Assembly: GCF_033807715.1 (NCBI RefSeq)
Contig: NC_084590.1
Span: 1-64,000 of the forward strand
Length of the DNA stretch: 64,000 nucleotides
Reading direction: 5' to 3'
Origin: Cololabis saira
Taxonomy: Eukaryota; Chordata; Actinopteri; Beloniformes; Belonidae
Below, one piece after another: positions 1-12,437 of this stretch. Every line of letters starts with the position of its first letter. Position 1 is the stretch's first letter. The position numbers were made by a program, and so were the translations under genes. The notes beneath the pieces are model-generated. The model was not told the origin of the DNA and ran no database searches. It saw only the letters and a program-made list of their open reading frames with translations.

Positions 1-2664
1 TGTCATGGGCCAGAATATCCTCAGTATTCTTCTAAGGCATCGTGTCTGAAACACTTCCAACTTGTGACAGATGGCCTGTGTCACCTTCCATGCCTCTGCC
101 CCATACAGTAGGACCCCAAGGACGTTGCTCTTGAAGATTTTCAACTTTGTTACTGTACTGATCTTTGATGATCTCCAAATGGTCTTTAATATGGCGAAGG
201 CTCCCCTTGCCTTGGAGATCCTGCTCTGGACATCTGCCCCCGAGTCTCCGTCTGTTGTGATCTTGCTACCAAGATAGGTGAATTCCTGAACTTCCTCCAC
301 TGTGTTGTTGTTGATGATGAGGGGTTGGACCGATTTGGGGTGTAGCTTCATCAGTTTGGTTTTGTCTGTGTTTATGTTGAGACCGATTTGTTTGCCAAAA
401 GTTACTAAGTCTTCTGTTTTACTTTGGATGTCCTGGTGGCGATGGGCTAGCAAGGCAATGTCGTCTGCATAATCGATATCTTCCAGAGTATCTGTAAATG
501 TCCATGTTATTCCTCTTTTATTTTCTTTCGTGGTCTCTTCCATGAGCCAGTCTATGCATAGTGAGAAAAGTAGTGGGGATAGCAAGCAACCTTGTTTGAC
601 TCCGGTTTTGATAAATATTTCCTCTGTGAGGTTGCAACCACATATTACTCTAGCGTTAAAGTCTCTGTATAGCATCTTAATTACCGCAATGATCTTATCA
701 GGGATCCCATAGTGGCTGAGAATTCGCCATAGTGCTGAGTGATTTATACTATCGAAGGCTTTAGCAAAGTCAATAAAGTTGGCGTAGATGGTAGCGTTCC
801 ATTCATTGCTTTGCTCCATTGTCTGCCGCAGTGTGAAAATATGGTCCATGCAGGATCTTCCTTTTCGAAACCCTGCCTGTTCTTTCCGGAGAAGGTGGTC
901 AACTGTATCATTTATTCTGTTTAAAATAATGCGACTGAGAATTTTGCTGGTGATTGGTAACAGCATAATTCCCCTCCAGTTATTGCAATTGGACAGATCT
1001 CCCTTCTTTGGTAGCTTAATGATGAGGCCAGTTTTCCAGGAGAGTGGTGTTTCTTCCGAAGTCCAGATGTCTCCAAGAACTTTGGTAAGGATGGTTGCTG
1101 TAAGGTGTTCCTCTACTTTCAGCATTTCCGGATGGACCTGATCTATGCCTGGTGCCTTTCCGCTCTTCAGTGTCTTTATAGCACTCCTTACCTCCTCGAT
1201 ATTTGGTGGTCCGGTATCTATATTCAACATTTCTACCGCTGGTGTAATGGTTGCCTCCGTTTGTGGGTCCTCTCCATTAAGTACCCTTTGAAAGTGATCT
1301 TTCCAACACCGTAGTTCTTCCTCTTCTTTTGCCGCCACTTTTCCATTTTGACCTCGAGTTGGAATGTCGGTTGATCGGAATCCATTGGTTAGTGACTTTG
1401 TAAGCTTGTAGAGTGTGCCCATGTCCTGTTTTGAGGCTGCTGTTTCAGCTTCCTGTGCGATATTTTCTATGTATGCTTTCTTATCTGCTCTGGCCCTTTC
1501 CTTTACCTCTTTGTCTAGTGCCCTGTATGCCTTTTGTAGCTTAGCCTTCCTTCTTTCGGATTTAGTTGTCAAAATCTTCCTTTTCTCCTCTTTCCTCTCC
1601 TCTATTTTCTTCCATGTGCCTTCGGTTATCCAGGCCTCATTTCGTTTTCTTCTGGGGCCTAGCACTTTCTTTCCGGTTTCGCGCAGAATATTATTGAAGT
1701 TGTCAAGGTTTATGTCTTGTTGGTTTTGCAGCACAGTGAACCTGTTCCTCACTTCTAGGTGGAAGGCTTTCCTTACTGCTGGGTCTGTTAACTTTCCTAC
1801 ATTTAGTGGTGGTTCCCTTTGATCCCTTTTCTTACTCTTTCTAAGTTTCAGCTTTATCTTTGCTAAAACAAGTGCATGGTCACTACCAACATCTGCTCCT
1901 CGCCTAACCACTACATCCTGGAGACTGCTTCTCCATCTACTGTTGATGATAATATGGTCTATTTGATTCTTTGTTTTGCCATCCGGGGATGTCCAAGTTT
2001 GTTTATGGATGCTCTTGTGTTCAAAGATAGTCCCTCCTACCACTACTCTGTTTTCTTGGCAAAATGAGATTAGTCTGTCTCCGTTGTCGTTGATGTCTCC
2101 CAAGCCTTGCATCCCCATGACGTTTTCTTTTCCGGTGTTGTTGGATCCAACCTTGGCATTGAGATCACCCATGATGAGAAGCACATCATGTGAAGGTGTT
2201 TCATCTACCAGTTTTTGTAGTTGGTCATAAAAGGTGTCTTTTTATACCTCCGGTGAATCCTCTGTTGGTGCATAACAGACTATAACTGTCCATTTAGCAA
2301 AAGCTGAGTTAAATCTGGCAGTGATTAGCCTCTCATTAACTGGCTTCCATTCCAGCAAGCATCTGTGGACCTGTTTTGTTGTAATGATGGCTACTCCTCT
2401 GCTGTGATGGTCATCTGTTCTTCCCGAAAATAAAATCTGGTGTCCTGTTGCTAGCTGTCCTGTGCCACTACCAGTCCATCTTGTTTCGCTCACTCCTAAT
2501 AGCTCGATGTTATAGCTTTCCATCTCCTTTATGACCTGCGCTAACTTCCCTGTCTGGTAGAGTGTTCGCACAATCCAGCAACCAACAGTACGTGTTAATT
2601 TTGGTCTGAGAATATCCGCCCTCGGGATGCCAGCTTCCGGTTGGGTTTGGCTGTCATCTGTCAT
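1..2664 (-). pseudogene. LINE ORF2 polyprotein: endonuclease plus reverse transcriptase, one in-frame stop, 3' end outside window
   Basis: Read on the minus strand from an ATG at 2664-2662. I checked the frame codon by codon down to position 1 and found a single stop, TAA at 2244-2242, about 140 residues in; the frame is open on both sides of it. The N-terminal endonuclease shows LLGVSETRW and, after the stop, GDLNAKVG (about 2170-2145), with a later SDH box near 1890. The reverse transcriptase shows FIDFAKAFDS (about 770-740), GCLLSPLLF (about 585-560) and the catalytic YADD at 471-460. A cysteine/arginine-rich segment (RCLRRILRIFWP) lies at the left edge. In the family this protein nicks the target and reverse-transcribes its own RNA there. 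The single stop makes it a recent pseudogene unless it is a sequencing error. The frame is open upstream to about 2745, so the start could lie a little earlier. Confidence 0.85.
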
Positions 2665-2970
2665 CAATTCAGTTTCCTGATGTGCCTCTATCCTCCTTCC
2701 AGCATCTGGTTCATTGGTTTGGATTTCTGTAGCAGGAGCTTTTTACGTGGCCGGGTCGCTGGCCGTGCGCACAACCCTCGTGCCATTGCTGGCCTTTGGA
2801 AGGCCCCGGAGGGCCAGTGGGATCACTCTTTGTCTGGTCTCTACCTACCTTTCGACCTGTTCGGCATGGGTGACCCTGCCAGGAGTACCATACTCCTGCC
2901 GACATAGCTCTAGAGGTCACGGAGACACGCAAACCACCCCACCACGATAAGGTGGTGTTCCCAACGGGGG
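2665..2970 (-). other. LINE 5' leader region
   Basis: About 300 bp between the satellite junction and the ORF2 start. It contains two short dyads on the minus strand: a stem around 2960-2935 (CACCACC with GTGGTGG) and another at about 2905-2880 (GGAGTA with TACTCC). A 73-residue frame lies here (2932-2711) but has no recognisable domain. The leader may hold an internal promoter, as is usual for LINEs; no specific promoter element can be pointed to. Confidence 0.5.
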
Positions 2971-4050
2971 GATAACAGCGATTTACCTTCTGATTTTTTA
3001 AGGCAAGCTATTGAAAACGTCAGAAAATTGGAGAAAGGAGTCTATGTAGTTGATTTGAGAGACTCATTTCATTATTGGACTCACCAAACCACTTACAGTG
3101 TTTCCGGTTCAAAATGACTGTTTCTCGCTGAGAAACAGCCAAAAAGCGGATTTCTGTAATAACATTGTTTTACCTTCTGATTTTTTAAGGCAAGCTATTG
3201 AAAACGTCAGAAAATTGGAGAAAGGAGTCTATGTAGTTGATTTGAGAGACTCATTTCATTATTGGACTCACCAAACCACTTACAGTGTTTCAGGTTCAAA
3301 ATGACTGTTTCTCGCTGAGAAACAGCCAAAAAGCGGATTTCTGTAATAACATTGTTTTACCTTCTGATTTTTTAAGGCAAGCTATTGAAAACGTCAGAAA
3401 ATTGGAGAAAGGAGTCTATGTAGTTGATTTGAGAGACTCATTTCATTATTGGACTCACCAAACCACTTACAGTGTTTCAGGTACAAAATGACTGTTTCTC
3501 GCTGAGAAACAGCCAAAAAGCGGATTTCTGTAATAACATTGTTTTACCTTCTGATTTTTTAAGGCAAGCTATTGAAAACGTCAGAAAATTGGAGAAAGGA
3601 GTCTATGTAGTTGATTTGAGAGAGTCATTTCATTATTGGACTCACCAAACCACTTACAGTGTTTCAGGTACAAAATGACTGTTTCTCGCTGAGAAACTGC
3701 CAAAAAGCGGATTTCTGTCATAACATTGATTTACCTTCTGATTTTTTAAGGCAAGCTATTGAAAATGTCAGAAAATTGGAGAAAGGAGTCTATGTAGTTG
3801 ATTTGAGAGACTCATTTCATTATTGGACTCACCAAACCACTTACAGTGTTTCAGGTACAAAATGACTGTTTCTCGCTGAGAAACAGCCAAAAAGCGGATT
3901 TCTGTCATAACAGCGATTTACCTTCTGATTTTTTAAGGCAAGCTATTGAAAACGTCAGAAAATTGGAGAAAGGAGTCTATGTAGTTGATTTGAGAGACTC
4001 ATTTCATTATTGGACTCACCAAACCACTTACAGTGTTTCAGGTTCAAAAT
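2971..4050. repeat. Homogeneous 187-bp monomer tract
   Basis: Successive monomers recur at exactly 187 bp (equivalent points at 3098, 3285, 3472, 3659 and 3846) with only a few substitutions between neighbours. Each carries a perfect 9-bp dyad, CTGTTTCTC and GAGAAACAG around a GCT loop (first at 3118-3138). This is the most regular part of the satellite in the window. Confidence 0.95.
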
Positions 4051-4064
4051 GACCGTTTCTGGCT

Positions 4065-7000
4065 GAGATACAGCTAAAATGCGGATTTGTCTGAAAACAC
4101 TGTTTTACCGTCTGACTTTTAAAGGCAAGCTATTGAAAACGTCAAAACATTGAAAGAGGGAGTCTATATAGTTGATTTGAGTGACTCCTTTCATTATTGG
4201 ACTCACCAAACAACTTGCCTGTGTTTCAGGTTCAAAATGACTGTTTCTCGCTGAGAAACAGCCAAAAAGCGGATTTCTGTAATAACATTGATTTACCTTC
4301 TGATTTTTTAAGGCAAGCTATTGAAATCGTCAGAAAATTGAAGGAGGGAGTCTATATAGTTGATTTGAGTGACTCCTTTCATTATTGGACTCGCCAAACC
4401 ACTTACCTGTGTTTCAGGTTCAAAATGACTGTTTCTCGCTGAGAAACAGCCAAAAAGCGGATTTCTGTAATAACATTGTTTTACCTTCTGATTTTTAAGG
4501 TAAGCTATTGAAAACGTCAGAAAATTGGAGAAGGGAGTCTATGTAGTTGATTTGAGATACTCATTTCATTATTGGACTCACCAAACCACTTACAGTGTTT
4601 CAGGTTCAAAATGACTGTTTCTCGCTGAGAAACAGCCAAAAAGCGGATTTCTGTAATAACATTGTTTTACCTTCTGATTTTTTAAGGCAAGCTATTGGAA
4701 ACGTCAGAAAATTGAAGGAGGGAGTCTATATAGTTGATTTGAGTGAATCCTTTCATTGTTGGACTCACCAAACCACTTACCTGTGTTTCAGGTTCAAAAT
4801 GACTGTTACTCGCTGAGAAACAGCCAAAAAGCGGATTTCTGTCATAACATTGATTTACCTTCTGATTTTTTAAGGCAAGCTATTGAAAACGTCAGAAAAT
4901 TGGAGAAAGGAGTCTATGTAGTTGATTTGAGAGACTCATTTCATTGTTGGACTCACCAAACCAGCAGTGTTTCAGGTTCAAAATGACTGTTTCTCGCTGA
5001 AAAACTGCCAAAAAGCGGATTTCTGTAATAACATTGATTTACCTTCTGATTTTTTAAGGCACGCTATTGAAAACGTCAGAAAATTGAAGGAAGGAGTCTA
5101 TATAGTTGATTTGAGTGACTCCTTTCATTATTGGACTCACCAAACCACTTACCTGTGTTTCAGGTTCAAAATGACCGTTTCTGGCTGAGATACAGCTAAA
5201 ATGCGGATTTCTCTGAAAACACTGTTTTACCGTCTGACTTTTAAAGGCAAGCTATTGAAAACGTCAAAACATTGAAAGAGGGAGTCTATATAGTTGATTT
5301 GAGTGACTCCTTTCATTATTGGACTCACCAAACAACTTGCCTGTGTTTCAGGTTCAAAATGACTGTTTCTCGCTGAGAAACAGCCAAAAAGCGGATTTCT
5401 GTAATAACATTGATTTACCTTCTGATTTTTTAAGGCAAGCTATTGAAATCGTCAGAAAATTGAAGGAGGGAGTCTATATAGTTGATTTGAGTGACTCCTT
5501 TCATTATTGGACTCGCCAAACCACTTACCTGTGTTTCAGGTTCAAAATGACTGTTTCTCGCTGAGAAACAGCCAAAAAGCGGATTTCTGTAATAACATTG
5601 TTTTACCTTCTGATTTTTTAAGGTAAGCTATTGAAAACGTCAGAAAATTGGAGAAGGGAGTCTATGTAGTTGATTTGAGATACTCATTTCATTATTGGAC
5701 TCACCAAACCACTTACAGTGTTTCAGGTTCAAAATGACTGTTTCTCGCTGAGAAACAGCCAAAAAGCGGATTTCTGTAATAACATTGTTTTACCTTCTGA
5801 TTTTTTAAGGCAAGCTATTGGAAACGTCAGAAAATTGAAGGAGGGAGTCTATATAGTTGATTTGAGTGAATCCTTTCATTGTTGGACTCACCAAACCACT
5901 TACCTGTGTTTCAGGTTCAAAATGACTGTTACTCGCTGAGAAACAGCCAAAAAGCGGATTTCTGTCATAACATTGATTTACCTTCTGATTTTTTAAGGCA
6001 AGCTATTGAAAACGTCAGAAAATTGGAGAAAGGAGTCTATGTAGTTGATTTGAGAGACTCATTTCATTGTTGGACTCACCAAACCAGCAGTGTTTCAGGT
6101 TCAAAATGACTGTTTCTCGCTGAAAAACTGCCAAAAAGCGGATTTCTGTAATAACATTGATTTACCTTCTGATTTTTTAAGGCACGCTATTGAAAACGTC
6201 AGAAAATTGAAGGAAGGAGTCTATATAGTTGATTTGAGTGACTCCTTTCATTATTGGACTCACCAAACCACTTACCTGTGTTTCAGGTTCAAAATGACCG
6301 TTTCTGGCTGAGATACAGCTAAAAAGCGGATTTCTGTGAAAACACTGTTTTACCGTGTGACTTTTAAAGGCAAGCTATTGAAAACGTCAAAACATTGAAA
6401 GAGGGAGTCTATATAGTTGATTTGAGTGACTCCTTTCATTATTGGACTCACCAAACAACTTACCTGTGTTTCAGGTTCAAAATGACTGTTTCTCGCTGAG
6501 AAACAGCCAAAAAGCGGATTTCTGTAATAACATTGATTTACCTTCTGATTTTTTAAGGCAAGCTATTGAAATCGTCAGAAAATTGAAGGAGGGAGTCTAT
6601 ATAGTTGATTTGAGTGACTCCTTTCATTATTGGACTCGCCAAACCACTTACCTGTGTTTCAGGTTCAAAATGACTGTTTCTCGCTGAGAAACAGCCAAAA
6701 AGCGGATTTCTGTAATAACATTGTTTTACCTTCTGATTTTTTAAGGTAAGCTATTGAAAACGTCAGAAAATTGGAGAAGGGAGTCTATGTAGTTGATTTG
6801 AGATACTCATTTCATTATTGGACTCACCAAACCACTTACAGTGTTTCAGGTTCAAAATGACTGTTTCTCGCTGAGAAACAGCCAAAAAGCGGATTTCTGT
6901 AATAACATTGTTTTACCTTCTGATTTTTTAAGGCAAGCTATTGGAAACGTCAGAAATTGAAGGAGGGAGTCTATATAGTTGATTTGAGTCAATCCTTTCA

Positions 7001-7433
7001 TTGTTGGACTCACCAAACCACTTACCTGTGTTTCAGGTTCAAAATGACTGTTACTCGCTGAGAAACAGCCAAAAAGCTGATTTCTGTCATAACATTGATT
7101 TACCTTCTGATTTTTTAAGGCAAGCTATTGAAAACGTCAGAAAATTGGAGAAAGGAGTCTATGTAGTTGATTTGGAGACTCATTTCATTGTTTGACTCAC
7201 CAAACCACTTACCAGTGTTTCAGGTTCAAAATGACTGTTTCTCGCTGAAAAACTGCCAAAAAGCGGATTTCTGTAATAACATTGATTTACCTTCTGATTT
7301 TTTAAGGCACGCTATTGAAAACGTCAGAAAATTGAAGGAAGGAGTCTATATAGTTGATTTGAGTGACTCCTTTCATTATTGGACTCACCAAACCACTTAC
7401 CTGTGTTTCAGGTTCAAAATGACTGCTTCTGGC
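4065..7433. repeat. 1123-bp higher-order repeat (six monomers), about three copies
   Basis: Diagnostic variants recur at 1122-1123 bp: for example 4197, 5319 and 6442; 4595 and 5718; 4756 and 5879; 4967 and 6090. The unit is six 187-bp monomers (6 x 187 = 1122) that differ from each other more than the same monomer differs between units, the definition of a higher-order repeat. The third copy has small indels (for example near 6950 and 7180). Confidence 0.9.
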
Positions 7434-8250
7434 TGAGATAAAGCTAAAAGCGGATTTTTGTGATAACACTGTTTTACCTTCTGATTTTTTAAGGCAAGCT
7501 ATGGAAAACGTCAGAAAATTGAAGGAAGGAGTCTATCAAGTTGATTTGAGTGACTCCTTTCATTATTGGACTCACCAAACCACTTACCTGTGTTTAAGGT
7601 TCAAAATGATCGTTTCTGGCTGAGATAAAGCTAAAAGCGGATTTTTGTGAAAACACTCTTTAACCTTCTGATTTTTTAAGGCAAGCTATTGAAAACGTCA
7701 GAAAATTGAAGGAAGGAGTCTATATAGTTTATTTGAGTGACTCCATTCATTATTGGACTCACCAAACCACTTACCTGTGTTTCAGGTTGAAAATGACTGT
7801 TTCTGGCTGAGATAAAGCTAAAAGCGGATTTTTGTGAAAACACTGTTTTACCTTCTGATTTTTTAAGGCAAGCTATTGAAAGAGTGACTCCTTTCATTGT
7901 TGGACTCACCAAACCACTTACCTGTGTTTCAGGTTCAAAATGACTGTTACTCGCTGAGAAACTGCCAAAAAGCGGATTTCTGTCATAACATTGATTTACC
8001 TTCTGATTTTTTAAGGCAAGCTATTGAAAATGTCAGAAAATTGGAGAAAGGAGTCTATGTAGTTGATTTGAGAGACTTATTTCATTGTTGGACTCACCAA
8101 ACCACTTACCAGTGTTTCAGGTTCAAAATGACTGTTTCTGGCTGAGATAAAGCTAAAAGCGGATTTTTGTGATAACACTGTTTTACCTTCTGATTTTTTA
8201 AGGCAAGCTATGGAAAACGTCAGAAAATTGAAGGAAGGAGTCTATCAAGT
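7434..8250. repeat. Transitional satellite monomers
   Basis: Monomers here switch from the dyad-bearing version to the GGCTGAGATAAAGCTAAAAGCGG version, and include shortened forms in which AAGCTATTGAAA joins directly to GAGTGACTCC with loss of about 40 bp of the monomer (near 7875). No other content seen. Confidence 0.8.
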
Positions 8251-11200
8251 TGATTTGAGTGACTCCTTTCATTATTGGACTCACCAAACCACTTACCTGT
8301 GTTTAAGGTTCAAAATGATCGTTTCTGGCTGAGATAAAGCTAAAAGCTGATTTTTGTGAAAACACTCTTTAACCTTCTGATTTTTTAAGGCAAGCTATTG
8401 AAAACGTCAGAAAATTGAAGGAAGGAGTCTATATAGTTTATTTGAGTGACTCCATTCATTATTGGACTCACCAAACCACTTACCTGTGTTTCAGGTTGAA
8501 AATGACTGTTTCTGGCTGAGATAAAGCTAAAAGCGGATTTTTGTGAAAACACTGTTTTACCTTCTGATTTTTTAAGGCAAGCTATTGAAAGAGTGACTCC
8601 GTTCATTATTGGACTCACCAAACCACTTAGAAAGTTTTCAAAGTTCCAACTGAGTGCAGCTAAATTCATCTGTGGAGCTCTGCCTCCATCTTGTGGGCAA
8701 AAAAAGAAACTTCTCCAGGGCAGACAACACTGCAATTTCCCCCCTCTTTTCTGCTGATATTTTCAATTCTGGTGGAGTAAAGCCAGTCAAAAATATGCAA
8801 AAGGAGGGGCCCATCATTTATAAGTCATTTTGATCATTTTTAGATTTTTAAATGTCATTTTAGACAAGTTGGAGGCATTTTAATGAAGTATTTCTGCTGC
8901 TTTTTAACCCTGGCTGAAGTGCAATTTTCTCCTCTTTTCTTTCATTTTGCTGAAGTAAAGCCAGGAAAAACACGTGCAAAAGGCAGGCTGCATCATTGCT
9001 AAGCCATTTTGATCATTTTTAGATTTTTAGATTGTGATTTTAGACAAGTTTGAGCAATTTTAATGCAGCATTTCGGCTGCTGTTTTTGGCTGAGTCTGGA
9101 GTGAGATTTTCCCCTCTTTTCTTCTCATGTTTCTAATTTGGCTGAAGCAAATGAAGGCAAAAGATGCTCAAAAGACAAAGTCCATTTTTGTGAAGGAATT
9201 GTGTTTATTTTCAGATTTTTACATTTTATTTCAGAGCAGTTGGAGACATTTTAATGCTGTCATTCTGCCTTTTAGGCGAATGTGCACTACCACATTTTGT
9301 CCACAGCACGGCGCAGTGATGCACTCCCGGTAATGGGTGGGGTGGGGGGCGAGACCTGTGTTTCAGGTTCAAAATAACTGTTTCTTGCTGAGAAACAGCC
9401 AAAAAGCGGATTCCTGTGATAACACTGTTTTACCTTCTGATTTTTTAAGGCAAGCTATTGAAAAGGTCAGATAATTGAAGGAAGGAGTCTATATAGTTGA
9501 TTTGAGTGACTCCTTTCATTATTGGACTCACCAAACCACTGTGTTTAAGGTTCAAAATGATCGTTTCTGGCTGAGATAAAAGCGGATTTTTGTGAAAACA
9601 CTGTTTTACCTTCTGATTTTTTAAGGCAAGCTATTGAAAACGTCAGAAAATTGAAGGAGGGAGTCTATATAGTTGATTTGAGTGACTCCTTTCATTATTG
9701 GACTCACCAAACCACTTACCTGTGTTTAAGGTTCAAAATGATCGTTTCTGGCTGAGATAAAGCTAAAAGCGGATTTTTGTGAAAACACTCTTTAACCTTC
9801 TGATTTTTTAAGGCAAGCTATTGAAAACGTCAGAAAATTGAAGGAAGGAGTCTATATAGTTTATTTGAGTGACTCCATTCATTATTGGACTCACCAAACC
9901 ACTTACCTGTGTTTCAGGTTGAAAATGACTGTTTCTGGCTGAGATAAAGCTAAAAGCGGATTTTTGTGAAAACACTGTTTTACCTTCTGATTTTTTAAGG
10001 CAAGCTATTGAAAGAGTGACTCCGTTCATTATTGGACTCACCAAACCACTTAGAAAGTTTTCAAAGTTCCAACTGAGTGCAGCTAAATTCATCTGTGGAG
10101 CTCTGCCTCCATCTTGTGGGCAAAAAAAGAAACTTCTCCAGGGCAGACAACACTGCAATTTCCCCCCTCTTTTCTGCTGATATTTTCAATTCTGGTGGAG
10201 TAAAGCCAGTCAAAAATATGCAAAAGGAGGGGCCCATCATTTATAAGTCATTTTGATCATTTTTAGATTTTTAAATGTCATTTTAGACAAGTTGGAGGCA
10301 TTTTAATGAAGTATTTCTGCTGCTTTTTAACCCTGGCTGAAGTGCAATTTTCTCCTCTTTTCTTTCATTTTGCTGAAGTAAAGCCAGGAAAAACACGTGC
10401 AAAAGGCAGGCTGCATCATTGCTAAGCCATTTTGATCATTTTTAGATTTTTAGATTGTGATTTTAGACAAGTTTGAGCAATTTTAATGCAGCATTTCGGC
10501 TGCTGTTTTTGGCTGAGTCTGGAGTGAGATTTTCCCCTCTTTTCTTCTCATGTTTCTAATTTGGCTGAAGCAAATGAAGGCAAAAGATGCTCAAAAGACA
10601 AAGTCCATTTTTGTGAAGGAATTGTGTTTATTTTCAGATTTTTACATTTTATTTCAGAGCAGTTGGAGACATTTTAATGCTGTCATTCTGCCTTTTAGGC
10701 GAATGTGCACTACCACATTTTGTCCACAGCACGGCGCAGTGATGCACTCCCGGTAATGGGTGGGGTGGGGGGCGAGACCTGTGTTTCAGGTTCAAAATAA
10801 CTGTTTCTTGCTGAGAAACAGCCAAAAAGCGGATTCCTGTGATAACACTGTTTTACCTTCTGATTTTTTAAGGCAAGCTATTGAAAAGGTCAGATAATTG
10901 AAGGAAGGAGTCTATATAGTTGATTTGAGTGACTCCTTTCATTATTGGACTCACCAAACCACTGTGTTTAAGGTTCAAAATGATCGTTTCTGGCTGAGAT
11001 AAAAGCGGATTTTTGTGAAAACACTGTTTTACCTTCTGATTTTTTAAGGCAAGCTATTGAAAACGTCAGAAAATTGAAGGAGGGAGTCTATATAGTTGAT
11101 TTGAGTGACTCCTTTCATTATTGGACTCACCAAACCACTTACCTGTGTTTAAGGTTCAAAATGATCGTTTCTGGCTGAGATAAAGCTAAAAGCGGATTTT

Positions 11201-12437
11201 TGTGAAAACACTCTTTAACCTTCTGATTTTTTAAGGCAAGCTATTGAAAACGTCAGAAAATTGAAGGAAGGAGTCTATATAGTTTATTTGAGTGACTCCA
11301 TTCATTATTGGACTCACCAAACCACTTACCTGTGTTTCAGGTTGAAAATGACTGTTTCTGGCTGAGATAAAGCTAAAAGCGGATTTTTGTGAAAACACTG
11401 TTTTACCTTCTGATTTTTTAAGGCAAGCTATTGAAAGAGTGACTCCGTTCATTATTGGACTCACCAAACCACTTAGAAAGTTTTCAAAGTTCCAACTGAG
11501 TGCAGCTAAATTCATCTGTGGAGCTCTGCCTCCATCTTGTGGGCAAAAAAAGAAACTTCTCCAGGGCAGACAACACTGCAATTTCCCCCCTCTTTTCTGC
11601 TGATATTTTCAATTCTGGTGGAGTAAAGCCAGTCAAAAATATGCAAAAGGAGGGGCCCATCATTTATAAGTCATTTTGATCATTTTTAGATTTTTAAATG
11701 TCATTTTAGACAAGTTGGAGGCATTTTAATGAAGTATTTCTGCTGCTTTTTAACCCTGGCTGAAGTGCAATTTTCTCCTCTTTTCTTTCATTTTGCTGAA
11801 GTAAAGCCAGGAAAAACACGTGCAAAAGGCAGGCTGCATCATTGCTAAGCCATTTTGATCATTTTTAGATTTTTAGATTGTGATTTTAGACAAGTTTGAG
11901 CAATTTTAATGCAGCATTTCGGCTGCTGTTTTTGGCTGAGTCTGGAGTGAGATTTTCCCCTCTTTTCTTCTCATGTTTCTAATTTGGCTGAAGCAAATGA
12001 AGGCAAAAGATGCTCAAAAGACAAAGTCCATTTTTGTGAAGGAATTGTGTTTATTTTCAGATTTTTACATTTTATTTCAGAGCAGTTGGAGACATTTTAA
12101 TGCTGTCATTCTGCCTTTTAGGCGAATGTGCACTACCACATTTTGTCCACAGCACGGCGCAGTGATGCACTCCCGGTAATGGGTGGGGTGGGGGGCGAGA
12201 CCTGTGTTTCAGGTTCAAAATAACTGTTTCTTGCTGAGAAACAGCCAAAAAGCGGATTCCTGTGATACCACTGTTTTACCTTCTGATTTTTTAAGGCAAG
12301 CTATTGAAAAGGTCAGATAATTGAAGGAAGGAGTCTATATAGTTGATTTGAGTGACTCCTTTCATTATTGGACTCACCAAACCACTGTGTTTAAGGTTCA
12401 AAATGATCGTTTCTGGCTGAGATAAAGCTAAAAGCGG
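8250..12437. repeat. 1423-bp higher-order repeat, three near-identical copies
   Basis: Equivalent points at 8385, 9808 and 11231, at 9127, 10550 and 11973, and at 9318, 10741 and 12164 are all 1423 bp apart. I see almost no differences between copies by eye (one is near 12267), so amplification is recent. Each unit joins several 187-bp monomers to a roughly 700-bp segment of diverged cousins (for example 8630-9340) that ends in a short G-rich tract after CCCGGTAATGGG. The third copy leaves the pattern near 12430. Confidence 0.93.

Larger units (their letters stand above)
1..2970 (-). mobile_element. Non-LTR retrotransposon (LINE, RTE-like), 5' part, truncated by the window edge
   Basis: On the minus strand a 5' leader (about 2970 to 2665) is followed by a long frame with an apurinic-type endonuclease and then a reverse transcriptase that runs off the left edge. 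The 5' end abuts the satellite directly at about 2970/2971, so the element appears 5'-complete and inserted in the satellite; the 3' end is outside the window. Clade assignment is uncertain: the endonuclease resembles the 'craniofacial development protein 2-like' proteins often annotated from RTE-like LINEs, and this is family recognition, not a computed placement. Confidence 0.9.

Noticed and set aside
3098..8145. Repeated 68-89 residue plus-strand frames (FQVQNDCFSLRNSQKADFC...) in the satellite
   Set aside because: They recur every 187 bp because the monomer happens to lack stops in that frame; 187 is not a multiple of three, so the frame shifts between monomers, and there is no start context, domain or sign of a gene.
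8385..8735. 116-residue minus-strand frame (MQCCLPWRSFFFCPQDGG...) seen in many units
   Set aside because: Conserved only as part of the amplified 1423/648-bp units; it spans a monomer junction and varies with indels in other units. Unit homogenisation explains its conservation.
3000..12000. CENP-B box in the satellite
   Set aside because: I looked for TTCG followed by A and CGGG at the right spacing; only TTTCGGCTGC-type strings were seen, which do not fit.
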